Source of the DNA: Pseudoalteromonas sp. A601
Lineage (GTDB): Bacteria > Pseudomonadota > Gammaproteobacteria > Enterobacterales > Alteromonadaceae
Assembly: GCF_002165575.1 (NCBI RefSeq)
Contig: NZ_MXQF01000024.1
Location: 1 to 64,000, forward strand
Length of the DNA: 64,000 nt
Direction: 5' to 3'
The notes beneath the pieces were generated by a model that saw only the letters and a list, made by a program, of their open reading frames with translations, did not search any database and was not told the DNA's origin. Made by a program: the position numbers and the translations under genes. Each line of letters starts with the position of its first letter. Position 1 is the first letter of the stretch. This document shows, piece by piece, positions 16,892-26,953 of this stretch.

Positions 16892-17746
16892 TTACTGAGC
16901 GTACTGAACATCGGCTCTAAAATACCCTGGAACAGGGTAAGTTACATCGGATGGAGCCATATAAAATACATGGAATAAGTAGCTACCATCTTCCGGTAAT
17001 TCATATTCAATATTTTCTGTACAGCTATAGGGCCCTTCGTTAATGCTAAATCCAATAGCACTACTATTTTCCCCAGCACCACTTCTACACCTAGTCAACA
17101 TCAAGACTGGTATAGACTCTTGCAAATACGAGTTTAAGAATAACTTATCACCCGCCTTACCTTCATATGCAAAGTAATTATTATTAAGATCTCTATTAAT
17201 TTCATTATTTTCAGTAAAGCTTATTTTTCTAGGTGTACTTGGTAAACCACCAACACCATTTTCAGTTAAAATAGTCCTCTGATTATTCGCAACAGTATCT
17301 ATTGTAAAATAACCATAATTAGATCTTGGATATTCAAAATTAATAGAATGTTGCCCAGCTTTTAAATCAAGTACAACTCGGTGATCACAAGCAACACCAG
17401 TACTATCAACTGTTATAAACCCACTCTCTTCAACTGTACTACTTCGACATCTAGTTTTATCGAGTGTCTTCATTCCAAGTTCAAGCAATGCTGATATGTA
17501 AACTTTCGAGTCTTTTTCTAAATTAATAGTAAAATAATTCTCGAAAGCATCAACGTTAATTTCATTTTTCTTAGCAAATGAAACTTCACTCGGATTACTT
17601 GGCATCCCTCCAGGATTAAATTCACTTCCTGAGTCAACAGTACCACTGCTGTTATCGGGTACTGAACTATTTACTGATTCGCCTTCACTACTACCTCCAC
17701 AACCGGCTAATGCTAATAGTAAAATTGAAACGGTTATATGTTTCAT
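16892..17746 (-). CDS. Lipoprotein with two related tandem domains, function unknown
   Basis: A 284-residue secreted lipoprotein: signal peptide with lipobox LAGC (Cys16), then a Gly/Ser-rich linker and two homologous domains. The first begins GGMPSNPSEVSFAKKNEIN, the second GGLPSTPRKISFTENNEIN; both continue with an N-Y-F segment, a TRCRS motif and a later Cys (ACDHR; YSCTE). Each domain thus has two cysteines that could form a disulfide. The fold could be a small beta-sandwich like bacterial pre-peptidase C-terminal domains, but I cannot place it. It is the last gene on the left of the island, 96 bases after the GTPase gene. A good ribosome site (AAGGA) precedes the ATG. Confidence 0.75.
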   Translation of the reverse strand: MKHITVSILLLALAGCGGSSEGESVNSSVPDNSSGTVDSGSEFNPGGMPSNPSEVSFAKKNEINVDAFENYFTINLEKDSKVYISALLELGMKTLDKTRCRSSTVEESGFITVDSTGVACDHRVVLDLKAGQHSINFEYPRSNYGYFTIDTVANNQRTILTENGVGGLPSTPRKISFTENNEINRDLNNNYFAYEGKAGDKLFLNSYLQESIPVLMLTRCRSGAGENSSAIGFSINEGPYSCTENIEYELPEDGSYLFHVFYMAPSDVTYPVPGYFRADVQYAQ

Positions 17747-17842
17747 TATATTCCTTTATTTGTAGTTCAATCTCTAAGTAACAATTACGAAGAGTTTTTA
17801 TATTAAAATGCTTTATCAGCACATCTATCGTTTTAAATCACA

Positions 17843-19666
17843 TTAACTGGCCAAATTAGAACCTATTAAATGTTCAATCTCTTCTAAATACTTTTCCCAC
17901 TTGGTTACTAAGGCGCGCGTAACTTCGAACTCATAGCGAGAATAATCATTCCCTTTAAACCAATCATGAGTTTTTTGAGATACTCTGTCTTTATAGCCAG
18001 CTCCCTGCCCCCACTCTCTATATAAAACACTCCAAAGCACCTTATCTGTTTTCATCGTGCTTTCATAAGCTGAACGACCTCTTGATAAAGCTAGCTGTGC
18101 TATTTCATCTATACGTATATCTGTTGTATTTCTAAGTTGTTTAAGTAAAGAGTGTGCTGGCTGTAGTTCATTTTGAGCAAGCATATTCTCGATCAAAGTG
18201 TTTAAATCGCTTTTAACTGGGTAAATTTTATTTACGCATTGGGCACGTGCTCCCGATGCTATTTCTTGATAATAATCTAGATTATGCCAATCACCACTTC
18301 TATTCACACTAGCCCTAACACTGGCGGCATACGTCCCTTTTGCGCTAATTGTTTTTACCAAAGGTAAGAAAAACTCGTTTAGCGTAGGTGTAGAGCCTCG
18401 AGACTTTTTTAACCAAGGCTCCAAAGTCATTTTTACTTGTCGTTTTGCAAGCTCTGCTGACTCTGATTTCAACTCGAGTTCGATCTCATTAACTGAATTA
18501 CTAATTTCGGCTAGACGCGCTTGGTGGTGTTCACGTAATGCTGAGACTTTATCAATTAGCAGCCTAAGTAAGCCAGTTGGCTTGTCCTGTTTCGCATCAA
18601 AAAATTCAATATCAAGTTTATTTACAGCAAACTTTTGTGAAAGCTCACTACTAATTTGATCGGCTTTAATATCACGACCATCTTCTTTATCACCTACCGC
18701 TTCTTCATAATCCATAACATCTTCAGCTTCACCAGCGCGGTCTAAAACAAGTAATGCTGATTCTGAATTTATGCGAGATTTTAAACCCGCTTGAATCGCG
18801 CTATCTATCATTCGTGAGCAGGTTTGATCTGGCGCATCATTGAAGCGAGTACAGAAAACACTTAGCGTTCGGTCATCTGTTAAACATTGGTCTAAATCAA
18901 CTCTGTTAACTGTCTGGTCAACTCCCTTTGTATCAACAAACGTAAGTGTAAAATCGCCGCTATTAATATTGAGCTCAGGTACGTAAAGGGTTATTTTTTT
19001 AGCCAAACTAACATTAGGTTGAGTCGCACTATTTATTTGTTTAAATGTATTGTTTAACCATTCTAAGTTAGGCTCTGAGCCATCATTTTCAAAACGCGTT
19101 TGAGTACGTTTTTCTAGCTTAATAATTCTATTAAACTCATTAATTAACTCATCACGACTAAAGTCTCTTGCAAACACTTTCGCAAAGTCAGTGGCAATAC
19201 GTTTACCATCAACCTTTTTACGCTCTATTTTCAGATCAAGCATATTACGAATAGCACGCTCAACCTCAGCGCTTAATTTAAAACCTTCCTGATCAGCATC
19301 ACTGTTATCTGATTTTAAATATAAAGCAAAATCCAGTAAAAAACTTTGTACCTCATCGTTTGTATAAGGTTCAACATCAATCATAGCTTGTTGGCTATGC
19401 TTTAAATGAACTTCACACAATGTAGTTCTACCTGAGCCAGTACTTAATACAGGCGTGCCATTGCTCACTAATCCAAGCAAATGACAAATTGATGTTGTTT
19501 TACCAGCACCAACATTACCAATAAACGCTATTTTATGATTTTTATCGTCTAAGTAGCTTTCACTACGCTCATACAATTCGGCGTGGTTTTCGAGCTGTTT
19601 TCGAGTCGCACTTTGCATGTGCTCAGTCATTAATGTTTCTATCTTTTTAATTACGTTTGTATTCAT
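17843..19666 (-). CDS. Dynamin-like GTPase associated with type I restriction genes
   Basis: A 607-residue P-loop GTPase. G1 is GNVGAGKT at 50-57, a G2-like Thr lies in GSGRTTLCEVH (about 77-87), G3 is DTKG at 245-248 and a G4-like segment is LVLDRAGEAED. The region between G2 and G3 is long and helical, and the second half is predicted helical, with coiled-coil-like runs such as EIELELKSESAELAKRQ. This fits the bacterial dynamin superfamily, but I see no clear membrane-binding paddle. The gene follows hsdS by 74 bases on the same strand, so it is probably expressed with the restriction system. Whether it aids restriction or is a separate defence gene is unknown. Confidence 0.72.
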   Translation of the reverse strand: MNTNVIKKIETLMTEHMQSATRKQLENHAELYERSESYLDDKNHKIAFIGNVGAGKTTSICHLLGLVSNGTPVLSTGSGRTTLCEVHLKHSQQAMIDVEPYTNDEVQSFLLDFALYLKSDNSDADQEGFKLSAEVERAIRNMLDLKIERKKVDGKRIATDFAKVFARDFSRDELINEFNRIIKLEKRTQTRFENDGSEPNLEWLNNTFKQINSATQPNVSLAKKITLYVPELNINSGDFTLTFVDTKGVDQTVNRVDLDQCLTDDRTLSVFCTRFNDAPDQTCSRMIDSAIQAGLKSRINSESALLVLDRAGEAEDVMDYEEAVGDKEDGRDIKADQISSELSQKFAVNKLDIEFFDAKQDKPTGLLRLLIDKVSALREHHQARLAEISNSVNEIELELKSESAELAKRQVKMTLEPWLKKSRGSTPTLNEFFLPLVKTISAKGTYAASVRASVNRSGDWHNLDYYQEIASGARAQCVNKIYPVKSDLNTLIENMLAQNELQPAHSLLKQLRNTTDIRIDEIAQLALSRGRSAYESTMKTDKVLWSVLYREWGQGAGYKDRVSQKTHDWFKGNDYSRYEFEVTRALVTKWEKYLEEIEHLIGSNLAS

Positions 19667-19740
19667 TACTTTTTAACTTCCATTATTTAATGCGTAATAA
19701 TGTAAGTGAGTCTATGTAAACTCACTTTTAAATATTGTAC

Positions 19741-21579
19741 TTACAACGCCTGTTCGACTATAGCATCGGTGAGGTGAAGTTTAGTCGTTTGTGCGTCGGT
19801 TAAACGGGCTTTAAGTTGATCGCATAGTGTAATTAGTTCATCAACTCTTGCAATTATAAGTTGTTGTTCCTTTGTAGAGCATAAAGGGAATGCCATCATT
19901 TCTAATTGTTTCGTTGATATATGCGGCACCCCGTTACTTCTGCCAGGATCAATTGAACTCATGAACAAGTCCGACTCAAGCCACCTTGATAAAAAAGCTG
20001 GTGTGACTATATCCGCAAAACTATGAAATTTAGCAACTCGCTGAAGTAACAAACATGGTAAATCTTTCGGCTGAATAACAGCATATTTTAAACCAGTATT
20101 TATAATCGGACGATCTAACGAAATTACAATATCGCCCGCCTCTAGTTGAAATTTGCTATATTCATCAGCCATTGCCTCTGATAGGCATGCTTTTTCATAC
20201 CATTTAGTATCACCATGCGCGATATTGATATTTCTTAATAACTTAATACCTTGCTCTTGAAACCATTCACTTTTGAAAGCAAAACCGTTAAGGAATCTAT
20301 AAATATCCCCCAATCTAACCCATTCCCACCCATCAGGTAACTCAAACGGTTTTTCTTCGTCTGTAATTTCTGGCAGTGGTTTTTGCTTTTTGATTTTTTT
20401 GTCTTTAATCAATTGGGCTTTTTCTGCTGCTATGCGCTCTAGGAGTTTGGTGGCGGGTTCGTCATTTGGGTTTTGTGGGACGAGCTTGCCCATTACTGCG
20501 AGTTGTAAAATGGTTTGTTTTAGCGTGTCGATGCTAGCGGTGGTGGTGAATAGCGTGTCGAAGTGTTCGCTTAAGCGTTGCCAGTTTTGTTGGAATTGTT
20601 GAGCGGTTTGTTCGGGCGTTGCTCCTTGCTCTGGTGCTTTCAGCAAGGCCTCTAACAGCACTTCAACTAATGTTTGGTGTGCCGTAATACTATTTTCAGT
20701 TTGTGCCTCAAGCGCATCACACAAGCCCATTAACTCATCTACTTTGGCGACTATGCGTTGTTGTTCTTCCAGTGGTGGATATGGAAAAGGCTCTTTTTTT
20801 AATGTATCCACCGAAACCATGTTTTTTTGAGCTGTACCTTTTAAATCAGAAAGTGTATCAGTCATCATGTAGAAGGCTGGAAATAAGATTTTAAAATACT
20901 CATTCGTTAGCGCATTATTATTCAGAGCTATTTTTAATAAAGCTTGATTAATGATACCTCGCTCCATATTTGGTGGAGCAATCGCAACTTTACCGACGGT
21001 ACCTGAGCAACTAATAATTAAATCATTAGGCTTTACTTCAAATGCTTTAAGTTCCTCAAACTTATCCAAATCAATATAATATTCTCCGCGGAAGAAATCA
21101 TCATTAATCGCATGCTGTTGCTCATAAACTTTGTATCCACTTTCAACAAAGTATGCCTTTTTCAAAGCACTACCAAATGGCCCCCGCTTAATCGCATAAT
21201 CTTCATGTGCAATAATTTGTGGAATATATGCTAAACACCATCCTTCAGGGAGATCTATATCAGTTTCAGGTACTCCCTCCATCTCCTTAACTAAACTTTG
21301 CTTCTTAATTTTTTTATCTTTAACCAATTGCGCTTTTTCAGCAGCTATACGTTCTAATAATACTGACGCCGGTTCGTCGTTTGGATCTTGTGGCACTAAT
21401 TTGCCACGCACTGCAAGATCTAAAATAAGCTCGCGGAGTTTTTTAATGCCATGAAGCGAAAACTTTTTAGATGAGCCTCGACCTGCTGACGACTTTTGCT
21501 CGATGGCCGTCGTCCAAATATCAAGATGTTCGGTTATTAGCTGCTCTGCGTTTTTGCTTGGTGTTTTTGACTTAGCCAT
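19741..21579 (-). CDS. hsdS: Type I restriction-modification specificity subunit HsdS
   Basis: The DNA-recognition subunit, which gives the methylase and the nuclease their bipartite target. Its 612 residues hold two target-recognition domains (about 115-270 and 420-570), each next to a conserved helical spacer. The spacers are near copies: the first begins GKLVPQDPNDEPASVLLERI at about 59, the second GKLVPQNPNDEPATKLLERI, and both end KDKKIKKQ. Downstream of each domain is a segment EEQQRIVAKVDEL or KEQQLIIARVDEL. The gene is intact and follows hsdM with a one-base stop-start overlap. Confidence 0.95.
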   Translation of the reverse strand: MAKSKTPSKNAEQLITEHLDIWTTAIEQKSSAGRGSSKKFSLHGIKKLRELILDLAVRGKLVPQDPNDEPASVLLERIAAEKAQLVKDKKIKKQSLVKEMEGVPETDIDLPEGWCLAYIPQIIAHEDYAIKRGPFGSALKKAYFVESGYKVYEQQHAINDDFFRGEYYIDLDKFEELKAFEVKPNDLIISCSGTVGKVAIAPPNMERGIINQALLKIALNNNALTNEYFKILFPAFYMMTDTLSDLKGTAQKNMVSVDTLKKEPFPYPPLEEQQRIVAKVDELMGLCDALEAQTENSITAHQTLVEVLLEALLKAPEQGATPEQTAQQFQQNWQRLSEHFDTLFTTTASIDTLKQTILQLAVMGKLVPQNPNDEPATKLLERIAAEKAQLIKDKKIKKQKPLPEITDEEKPFELPDGWEWVRLGDIYRFLNGFAFKSEWFQEQGIKLLRNINIAHGDTKWYEKACLSEAMADEYSKFQLEAGDIVISLDRPIINTGLKYAVIQPKDLPCLLLQRVAKFHSFADIVTPAFLSRWLESDLFMSSIDPGRSNGVPHISTKQLEMMAFPLCSTKEQQLIIARVDELITLCDQLKARLTDAQTTKLHLTDAIVEQAL

Positions 21580-23051
21580 TACTTGCCCTCAGTATCTTTT
21601 GATAGGGCCGCTGACAATATGCCTTTAAGCTGGTCACGCAGTGCTTGTATGTCTACTTGTTGCTTTGAATAGTCGGCTAATAGCGCTTGTGGGTCGTGGC
21701 TTATTACCTCGCCTACATGCGGGTTTTTAATGTCGAGGTTGTAGTTACGAGCAATAATATCGTCGATTGATACTTTCCATGCTTGCTCGGTTTCAGTACG
21801 GCAGGCAAAGCCATCTGCTTCGTTGCCCCACCATTCGAGCTCCGTTTTGAACTCTTCAAACTTCATTGGTTTGGTTTTGTTGTAGTTTTTAACGCCTGTT
21901 GGGTATGGGTGCTCGTAAAACCACACGTCTTTTGTTGGCGTACCTTTGGTAAAGAATAGTATGTTGGTTTTAATACCGGTATACGGGTTAAACACGCCAT
22001 TGGGTAAGCGTATTATGGTATGTAAGTTACATTCCTCTACCAGTAGCTTTTTAATTTTGGTTTTTACGCCTTCACCAAACAAGGTGCCGTCTGGCAATAC
22101 TACCGCAGCGCGCCCTTTAGTGTTGAGCACTTCTATAATGAGCTGTAAGAACAAGTCGGCTGTTTCACGAGTTTGCATGTCGCTTGGGAAGTTTTTTTCT
22201 ATGCCGTCTTCTTCAGTGCCGCCAAATGGTGGGTTGGTGATGATTACATCTACTTGGTCATCCCAGCTTGAAAGCGGTTTATTTAGGGTATTGCCGTGTT
22301 TAACTTGTACCGGTACCTCAATGCCGTGAAGCATCATGTTGGTAGTACACAGTAAGTGCGGGAGTTGTTTTTTCTCTACGCCGTGTATTTGCTTTTGAAG
22401 TATTTGGTGGTCGTCGCCCGATTTAACATAGTTTGCTTTTACATGGTCGAACGCACACGCTAAAAAGCCACCAGTACCACAAGCAGGGTCCATGATTGAC
22501 TCGCCTAGTTTTGGGTCGGTTACTGCCACTATAAATTTAGTGATAGCGCGCGGGGTGTAAAATTCGCCCGCGTTACCTGCGCTTTGTAAGTCTTTTAGTA
22601 TTTGCTCGTACAGATCGCCAAATAAGTGGCGCTCTTTTGAGTCGGTAAAGTCTATTTCGTTTAGTTTATTAATCACCTGGCGTAGGAGAGTGCCATTTTT
22701 CATATAGTTAAAAGCATCACTAAATGCCTCTTTTACTACATAGCCGCGTGGGTTTTTATCTATGGGTACGGTTAGATTTTTAAGTTCAATAAACAGCTTA
22801 TCGTTTACAAACTCTAAAAGCTCATCGCCGGTTATGCCTTCGTTATCGGCCGCCCAATTGCGCCATAAAAATTGCTCTGGGATTGGCTCGCGGTAGTCGT
22901 CTAGTTCAAGCTCTAGTTCTTCTTCTTGCGCGTCGAATACTTTTAAAAATAGTAACCACGACATTTGACCAAGGCGTTGTGCGTCGCCATCGACACCGGC
23001 ATCTTTACGCATAATATCTTGAATTGATTTAATAGCTGAACTGATAGACAT
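21579..23051 (-). CDS. hsdM: Type I restriction-modification DNA methyltransferase HsdM
   Basis: Adenine-N6 methyltransferase subunit, which protects host DNA as M2S1 and joins HsdR in the restriction complex. The N-terminal HsdM helical domain (MSISSAIKSIQDIMR) is followed by the SAM motif DPACGTGGFLACAF and the catalytic NPPF motif (DVIITNPPFGG), order gamma as usual for type I enzymes. 490 residues is a normal length. It lies between hsdR (118 bases upstream) and hsdS (overlapping). Confidence 0.96.
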   Translation of the reverse strand: MSISSAIKSIQDIMRKDAGVDGDAQRLGQMSWLLFLKVFDAQEEELELELDDYREPIPEQFLWRNWAADNEGITGDELLEFVNDKLFIELKNLTVPIDKNPRGYVVKEAFSDAFNYMKNGTLLRQVINKLNEIDFTDSKERHLFGDLYEQILKDLQSAGNAGEFYTPRAITKFIVAVTDPKLGESIMDPACGTGGFLACAFDHVKANYVKSGDDHQILQKQIHGVEKKQLPHLLCTTNMMLHGIEVPVQVKHGNTLNKPLSSWDDQVDVIITNPPFGGTEEDGIEKNFPSDMQTRETADLFLQLIIEVLNTKGRAAVVLPDGTLFGEGVKTKIKKLLVEECNLHTIIRLPNGVFNPYTGIKTNILFFTKGTPTKDVWFYEHPYPTGVKNYNKTKPMKFEEFKTELEWWGNEADGFACRTETEQAWKVSIDDIIARNYNLDIKNPHVGEVISHDPQALLADYSKQQVDIQALRDQLKGILSAALSKDTEGK

Positions 23052-23169
23052 AGTATTCTCTTGTTTGATTATTTTTATAAACAGCGGCTAAAAGCAAAGA
23101 TGAAAGCTGTTTAATTTAAATGGTTTAATGCTTTGCTGTGGCTAATACATAGCAACAGCAAACATAAAT

Positions 23170-25626
23170 TTAGGCTGTTTTAGGCGCTGGCATTTGGTAA
23201 ATTTCGGCCTCGAGCTCTTTAAGTGCTTGCTCGTATTGTGGTTTGCCACCAAAGCCTTTTTTTACTATTTCACTTAGGCTGCCTATTTCGTTAAATGGCG
23301 CTACTTTAAGCGCTTGCATAGATTCGATTTCTTGCACGCCTACATCGGCGTATTTTAGCAGAAGGTTCTCGAGTACGGTGTGTGCGGTGCCCGAATATTT
23401 AGTGAAATAGTTACGCTTTTGTACGTTATCTGCGCGCTCTTTACGGGTAAGGGGTGGTTGGTCGTAAACTACATGGCAGATCATATCAAAAGGGTCCATA
23501 TCTTTGCCGACTTCTTCCTCGAGCGCTGACCAAATAATGCCTTCTTCGGCAAGTTCATCTATTACTGCTTGTTTACGGTCTGATTCATTCCAACGTTTTA
23601 CAAAGTCATCCAATGAACTGTACTGCTTGCTCATGGTTTTACGGGTGTAATCTATAAACGATTCGGTAACGAGTTTACCGTCGGTATCGTAATACTGTAC
23701 TCGCTCTGCCACTTTATTAACGGTCACACCTGATATACGGTATTTAACCATTTTGTTGGTTTCGTCATCCCATTCGCCATCAGGCATGCCATCGCCTTTG
23801 GGATCGTTAATAGTGTCGTTATTGGCATTGCTTTCATCGTCAGTTGGTTGATCATCGAATACGCTATCAGGCTGCTCTTCGGCCGTTGTATCGTCTTGTA
23901 ATTCAATATCAACGTCTTCGTTTTCAATGTCGGTTGGCGTTACCTTAATTACTTTTTCTGGCGTGCCATCAAAACGTTCATCGGCAAACAGTTCGGTGGC
24001 TTTTTTAAAGTCGAGTATGGTAAACCATAGCTTGCCGTAGCGGTCGTCAATACGGGTACCACGACCAATGATTTGCTTAAACTTGGTCATTGATTGTATG
24101 TTTTGATCAAGTACCACTAGCTTACAGGTTTTAGCGTCTACCCCTGTGGTCATAAGCTCTGAGGTGGTAGCAATTACTGGGTATGGGCGTTTAGGGTTTA
24201 TAAAGTTGTCGAGCTGGCCTTTACCTAGCTCGTCGTCGCCGGTGATCTTCATCACGTATTTATCGTTTTTAGCCATTTGATCTGGGTTTAGGTTAGCAAT
24301 AGCACGGCGCATACGTTCGGCGTGGTCTATGTCGTTACAAAACACAATGGTTTTAGCCATAGGGTCTGTACGTTTTAAGTAGTTGGTAATGGTTTCGGCT
24401 ACTAGCTGTGTGCGCTCGTCAATGACCATAGTGCGGTCGAAGTCTTTTTGGTTGTATATGCGGTCTTGTATTACTTCGCCGTTGTTATCAACTTGGCCTT
24501 TTGTTGGCCGCCAGCCTTGTAGGTCTACATCAAGATCGACACGCACCACTTTGTATGGCGCTAAAAAGCCATCTTCTATGCCCTCTTTAAGGGAGTAGGT
24601 ATAAGCAGGGTCGCCAAAGTAATCGGTGTTTGATACTTCTTCGGTTTCTTTTGGTGTCGCGGTTAAGCCTACCTGTGCTGCGCCTTTAAAATAAGTAAGT
24701 ATCTCGCGCCAAGCACTATCTTCACTTGCGCTACCACGATGGCACTCGTCAATAATAATAAGATCGAAAAAGTCTGGGTCTACTTGCTTAAACGCTTTTT
24801 GAGATTCTTCTGGCCCTGTTAGCGCTTGGTAAAGTGCTAGGTGTATTTCGTAAGCAGGGTCGATTGTTCTGCCGGTAATTTTGGTCATTGAAGTACCAAA
24901 CGGCTGAAAGTCATTAATACGCGTTTGATCTACTAATATATTGCGGTCGGCTAAAAACAAGATGCGTTTCTTAGCGCGTGACTTCCATAAGCGCCAAATG
25001 ATTTGAAACGCGGTATAGGTTTTACCGGTTCCGGTTGCCATCACAAGCAGTACGCGGTCTTTACCTGACGATATAGCCTCTACTGTTTTATTAATGGCTT
25101 GAAGCTGATAATAGCGCGGGTGTTTACCGCTACCATCATCGTAATAGGCTTGGTTTATTATAGGAAGTTGCGATTCTGTATAGCCCTTGTAGGCACAATA
25201 TTTAGCCCAAAGCTCTTGCGGTGATGGGAAGTCTTCTAAGCGTATTTCGCTTTCAAGGTTATGCGCGTCTGGTGTGCCTAGCTTAGTTTTATCGTGGAAT
25301 ATAAAACCATCGCCATTGGAGGCGAATATAAACGGCACATCGAGCAGCCTGGCGTAATCTAAGCCTTGTTGAAGGCCTTTACCTACTTCATGCTTATTCG
25401 CTTTAGCTTCAATAACAGCAAGTGGCATGCTGGGTTTATGGTAAAGCACTATGTCAGCCGATTTAACCGTTTTACGTACACCAATCTGCCCACGTACAAT
25501 TACTTTACCGTCACGTAATTTAACCTCTTGGCGTATTTGAGTTATGTCGTCCCAGCCTGCGGTTTTAACTGCGGGTAGAATAAACTTGCTGATTATATCG
25601 GTTTCGCTGAGCTTTCTTTTATCCAT
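23170..25626 (-). CDS. hsdR: Type I restriction enzyme motor/nuclease subunit HsdR
   Basis: ATP-driven DNA translocase with a nuclease domain. The N-terminal endonuclease motif is visible as [20 protein letters not shown] (D ... ExK). The SF2 helicase motifs follow: Walker [17 protein letters not shown]-type box IIDECHRGS, motif III GLTATP, and motif [13 protein letters not shown] highly acidic linker (about residues 565-620, rich in Asp, Glu and Asn) separates the motor from the C-terminal EcoEI-type HsdM-interaction domain. 818 residues is typical of the EcoEI-like branch. First gene of the hsd operon, with an unusual repeat-rich 434-base leader upstream. Confidence 0.96.
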   Translation of the reverse strand: MDKRKLSETDIISKFILPAVKTAGWDDITQIRQEVKLRDGKVIVRGQIGVRKTVKSADIVLYHKPSMPLAVIEAKANKHEVGKGLQQGLDYARLLDVPFIFASNGDGFIFHDKTKLGTPDAHNLESEIRLEDFPSPQELWAKYCAYKGYTESQLPIINQAYYDDGSGKHPRYYQLQAINKTVEAISSGKDRVLLVMATGTGKTYTAFQIIWRLWKSRAKKRILFLADRNILVDQTRINDFQPFGTSMTKITGRTIDPAYEIHLALYQALTGPEESQKAFKQVDPDFFDLIIIDECHRGSASEDSAWREILTYFKGAAQVGLTATPKETEEVSNTDYFGDPAYTYSLKEGIEDGFLAPYKVVRVDLDVDLQGWRPTKGQVDNNGEVIQDRIYNQKDFDRTMVIDERTQLVAETITNYLKRTDPMAKTIVFCNDIDHAERMRRAIANLNPDQMAKNDKYVMKITGDDELGKGQLDNFINPKRPYPVIATTSELMTTGVDAKTCKLVVLDQNIQSMTKFKQIIGRGTRIDDRYGKLWFTILDFKKATELFADERFDGTPEKVIKVTPTDIENEDVDIELQDDTTAEEQPDSVFDDQPTDDESNANNDTINDPKGDGMPDGEWDDETNKMVKYRISGVTVNKVAERVQYYDTDGKLVTESFIDYTRKTMSKQYSSLDDFVKRWNESDRKQAVIDELAEEGIIWSALEEEVGKDMDPFDMICHVVYDQPPLTRKERADNVQKRNYFTKYSGTAHTVLENLLLKYADVGVQEIESMQALKVAPFNEIGSLSEIVKKGFGGKPQYEQALKELEAEIYQMPAPKTA

Positions 25627-25775
25627 AACTTAAACCATCCCTAAATACTGTGCTATGAGTGCACACAACTCGTTGATTCAACGCGTTTCATGCTATTTAG
25701 TGATGCTATATAAAATACGGTTAATAAGCAAAAATAAAAGATAGTCAAAGTGATGAGAGTATTAGAAATAAAGAA

Positions 25776-25885
25776 TGGAACAAATCGTTTTTTAAGCCGG
25801 CCAATTGTTCCAAAAATTAACAAATATCGCTATTTATCATAATCTTAATTATTTTAATGTTCCATTTCATGTTCCTGTTTGTTCC
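25776..25885. repeat. TGTTCC motif cluster upstream of hsdR
   Basis: TGTTCC occurs at 25806-25811, 25858-25863, 25870-25875 and 25880-25885, and inverted (GGAACA) at 25777-25782. The inverted copy and the first direct one form an 8-base perfect inverted repeat (TGGAACAA with TTGTTCCA). The 434-base gap 25627-26060 holds no gene that I can see. The cluster lies 150 to 260 bases before the hsdR start and could be an operator. Confidence 0.6.
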
Positions 25886-26060
25886 GTTTTATAAAGCCCA
25901 ATTCGATTAGTAGGCTAACCTTAAAGCCATTTAAGTAAGCCCCACTTTTAACTATTAATTTAAAAACAGACCATACTTTAAACTCAAAAGGTGTAGAAAA
26001 GTTTTGATTTTTCCCAGTTTAAAAAAAACGAAGACCTCTTTGATGTATAGGCCAGTGATA

Positions 26061-26945
26061 CTACTTATAAGTGTCGTAACCAGCCCACCACTCTTCAATA
26101 GTTTGATCCTGCGGCCTTCGTGTATGACCTCCCTTATATTGCTCTATAGAAGGGGGTATAGCATTACTTAATACCGCACTATCTTGTTTACTTATATCGT
26201 GGTTATTGAACTCCGTAGCAGTTGGTATCCGTAGTTTATTGTGCCCGTGATTATTCACACACGTAGTTAAACTACTTTCAACACCTTGATATATATGATT
26301 GTTAGGCAATTCGCAGCCACCAATAGATGCCTCTTCATTTTGCCCCGATAAACCGCCACTGTTAGCTGACACCATAACGCCACTACCTTGCCCCTCATGT
26401 GCCGCCGATACGCCACCACTTACAGCATCTAAAATTTGCTGGTGAGTAATATTTGCTAATCTAAGACTTTGCGTTTCGAGCTTATTCTTTTTATTCAACT
26501 CTGCTTGCCAAAAGTAGCTTTTCATCACGTTTATTTTTTTGTAAAGCTCACTTGGCCTCCTTGGTTTAGGCAAATTAGAGCGGCTCCAAAATCTTAAGAG
26601 TAAACCTTGAGCTGGTGGATTGAAAAGCTTCCCTGCTAAACGTCCGTGCTTTTTCTTTCGGTTTAGTGATACGTTAAAAATTGTGTAGTAATCTTCACGT
26701 AACTTTAAATCAATGAAGCTCATGGTAAGGCCATCATACCTGCTTAAATAACGCCCTACTTTAAACTGTGTGAATTGATATATTGGCTGCTGGGTCACTT
26801 CGCTGATCTGTTCTAGTAAATAATTACTATTATCTTGAAGCCACTTTTCAGGGACCATCTTGCCACTGCTGGGAATAATATTTAATTTGCCGCTGATGAT
26901 GCTAATTACATCACCACGGTTAATTAAATCTTGAAGCTTGACCAT
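26061..26945 (-). CDS. Island protein of unknown function
   Basis: A 294-residue hydrophilic protein without signal peptide or membrane helix. The N-terminal half (to about 165) is compact and basic, with a block around residues 105-150 rich in Arg and Lys (LNRKKKHGRLAGKLF; PKPRRPSELYKKINVMKS). The second half (about 170-290) looks disordered, rich in Gly, Ser and Asn, and ends QTIEEWWAGYDTYK. The basic half suggests a nucleic-acid role. The gene follows a small wHTH-like gene by eight bases, with a good ribosome site (AGGGGG), in the integrase-alpA block of the island. I do not recognise the family. Confidence 0.6.
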   Translation of the reverse strand: MVKLQDLINRGDVISIISGKLNIIPSSGKMVPEKWLQDNSNYLLEQISEVTQQPIYQFTQFKVGRYLSRYDGLTMSFIDLKLREDYYTIFNVSLNRKKKHGRLAGKLFNPPAQGLLLRFWSRSNLPKPRRPSELYKKINVMKSYFWQAELNKKNKLETQSLRLANITHQQILDAVSGGVSAAHEGQGSGVMVSANSGGLSGQNEEASIGGCELPNNHIYQGVESSLTTCVNNHGHNKLRIPTATEFNNHDISKQDSAVLSNAIPPSIEQYKGGHTRRPQDQTIEEWWAGYDTYK

Positions 26946-26953
26946 ACTGCCCC

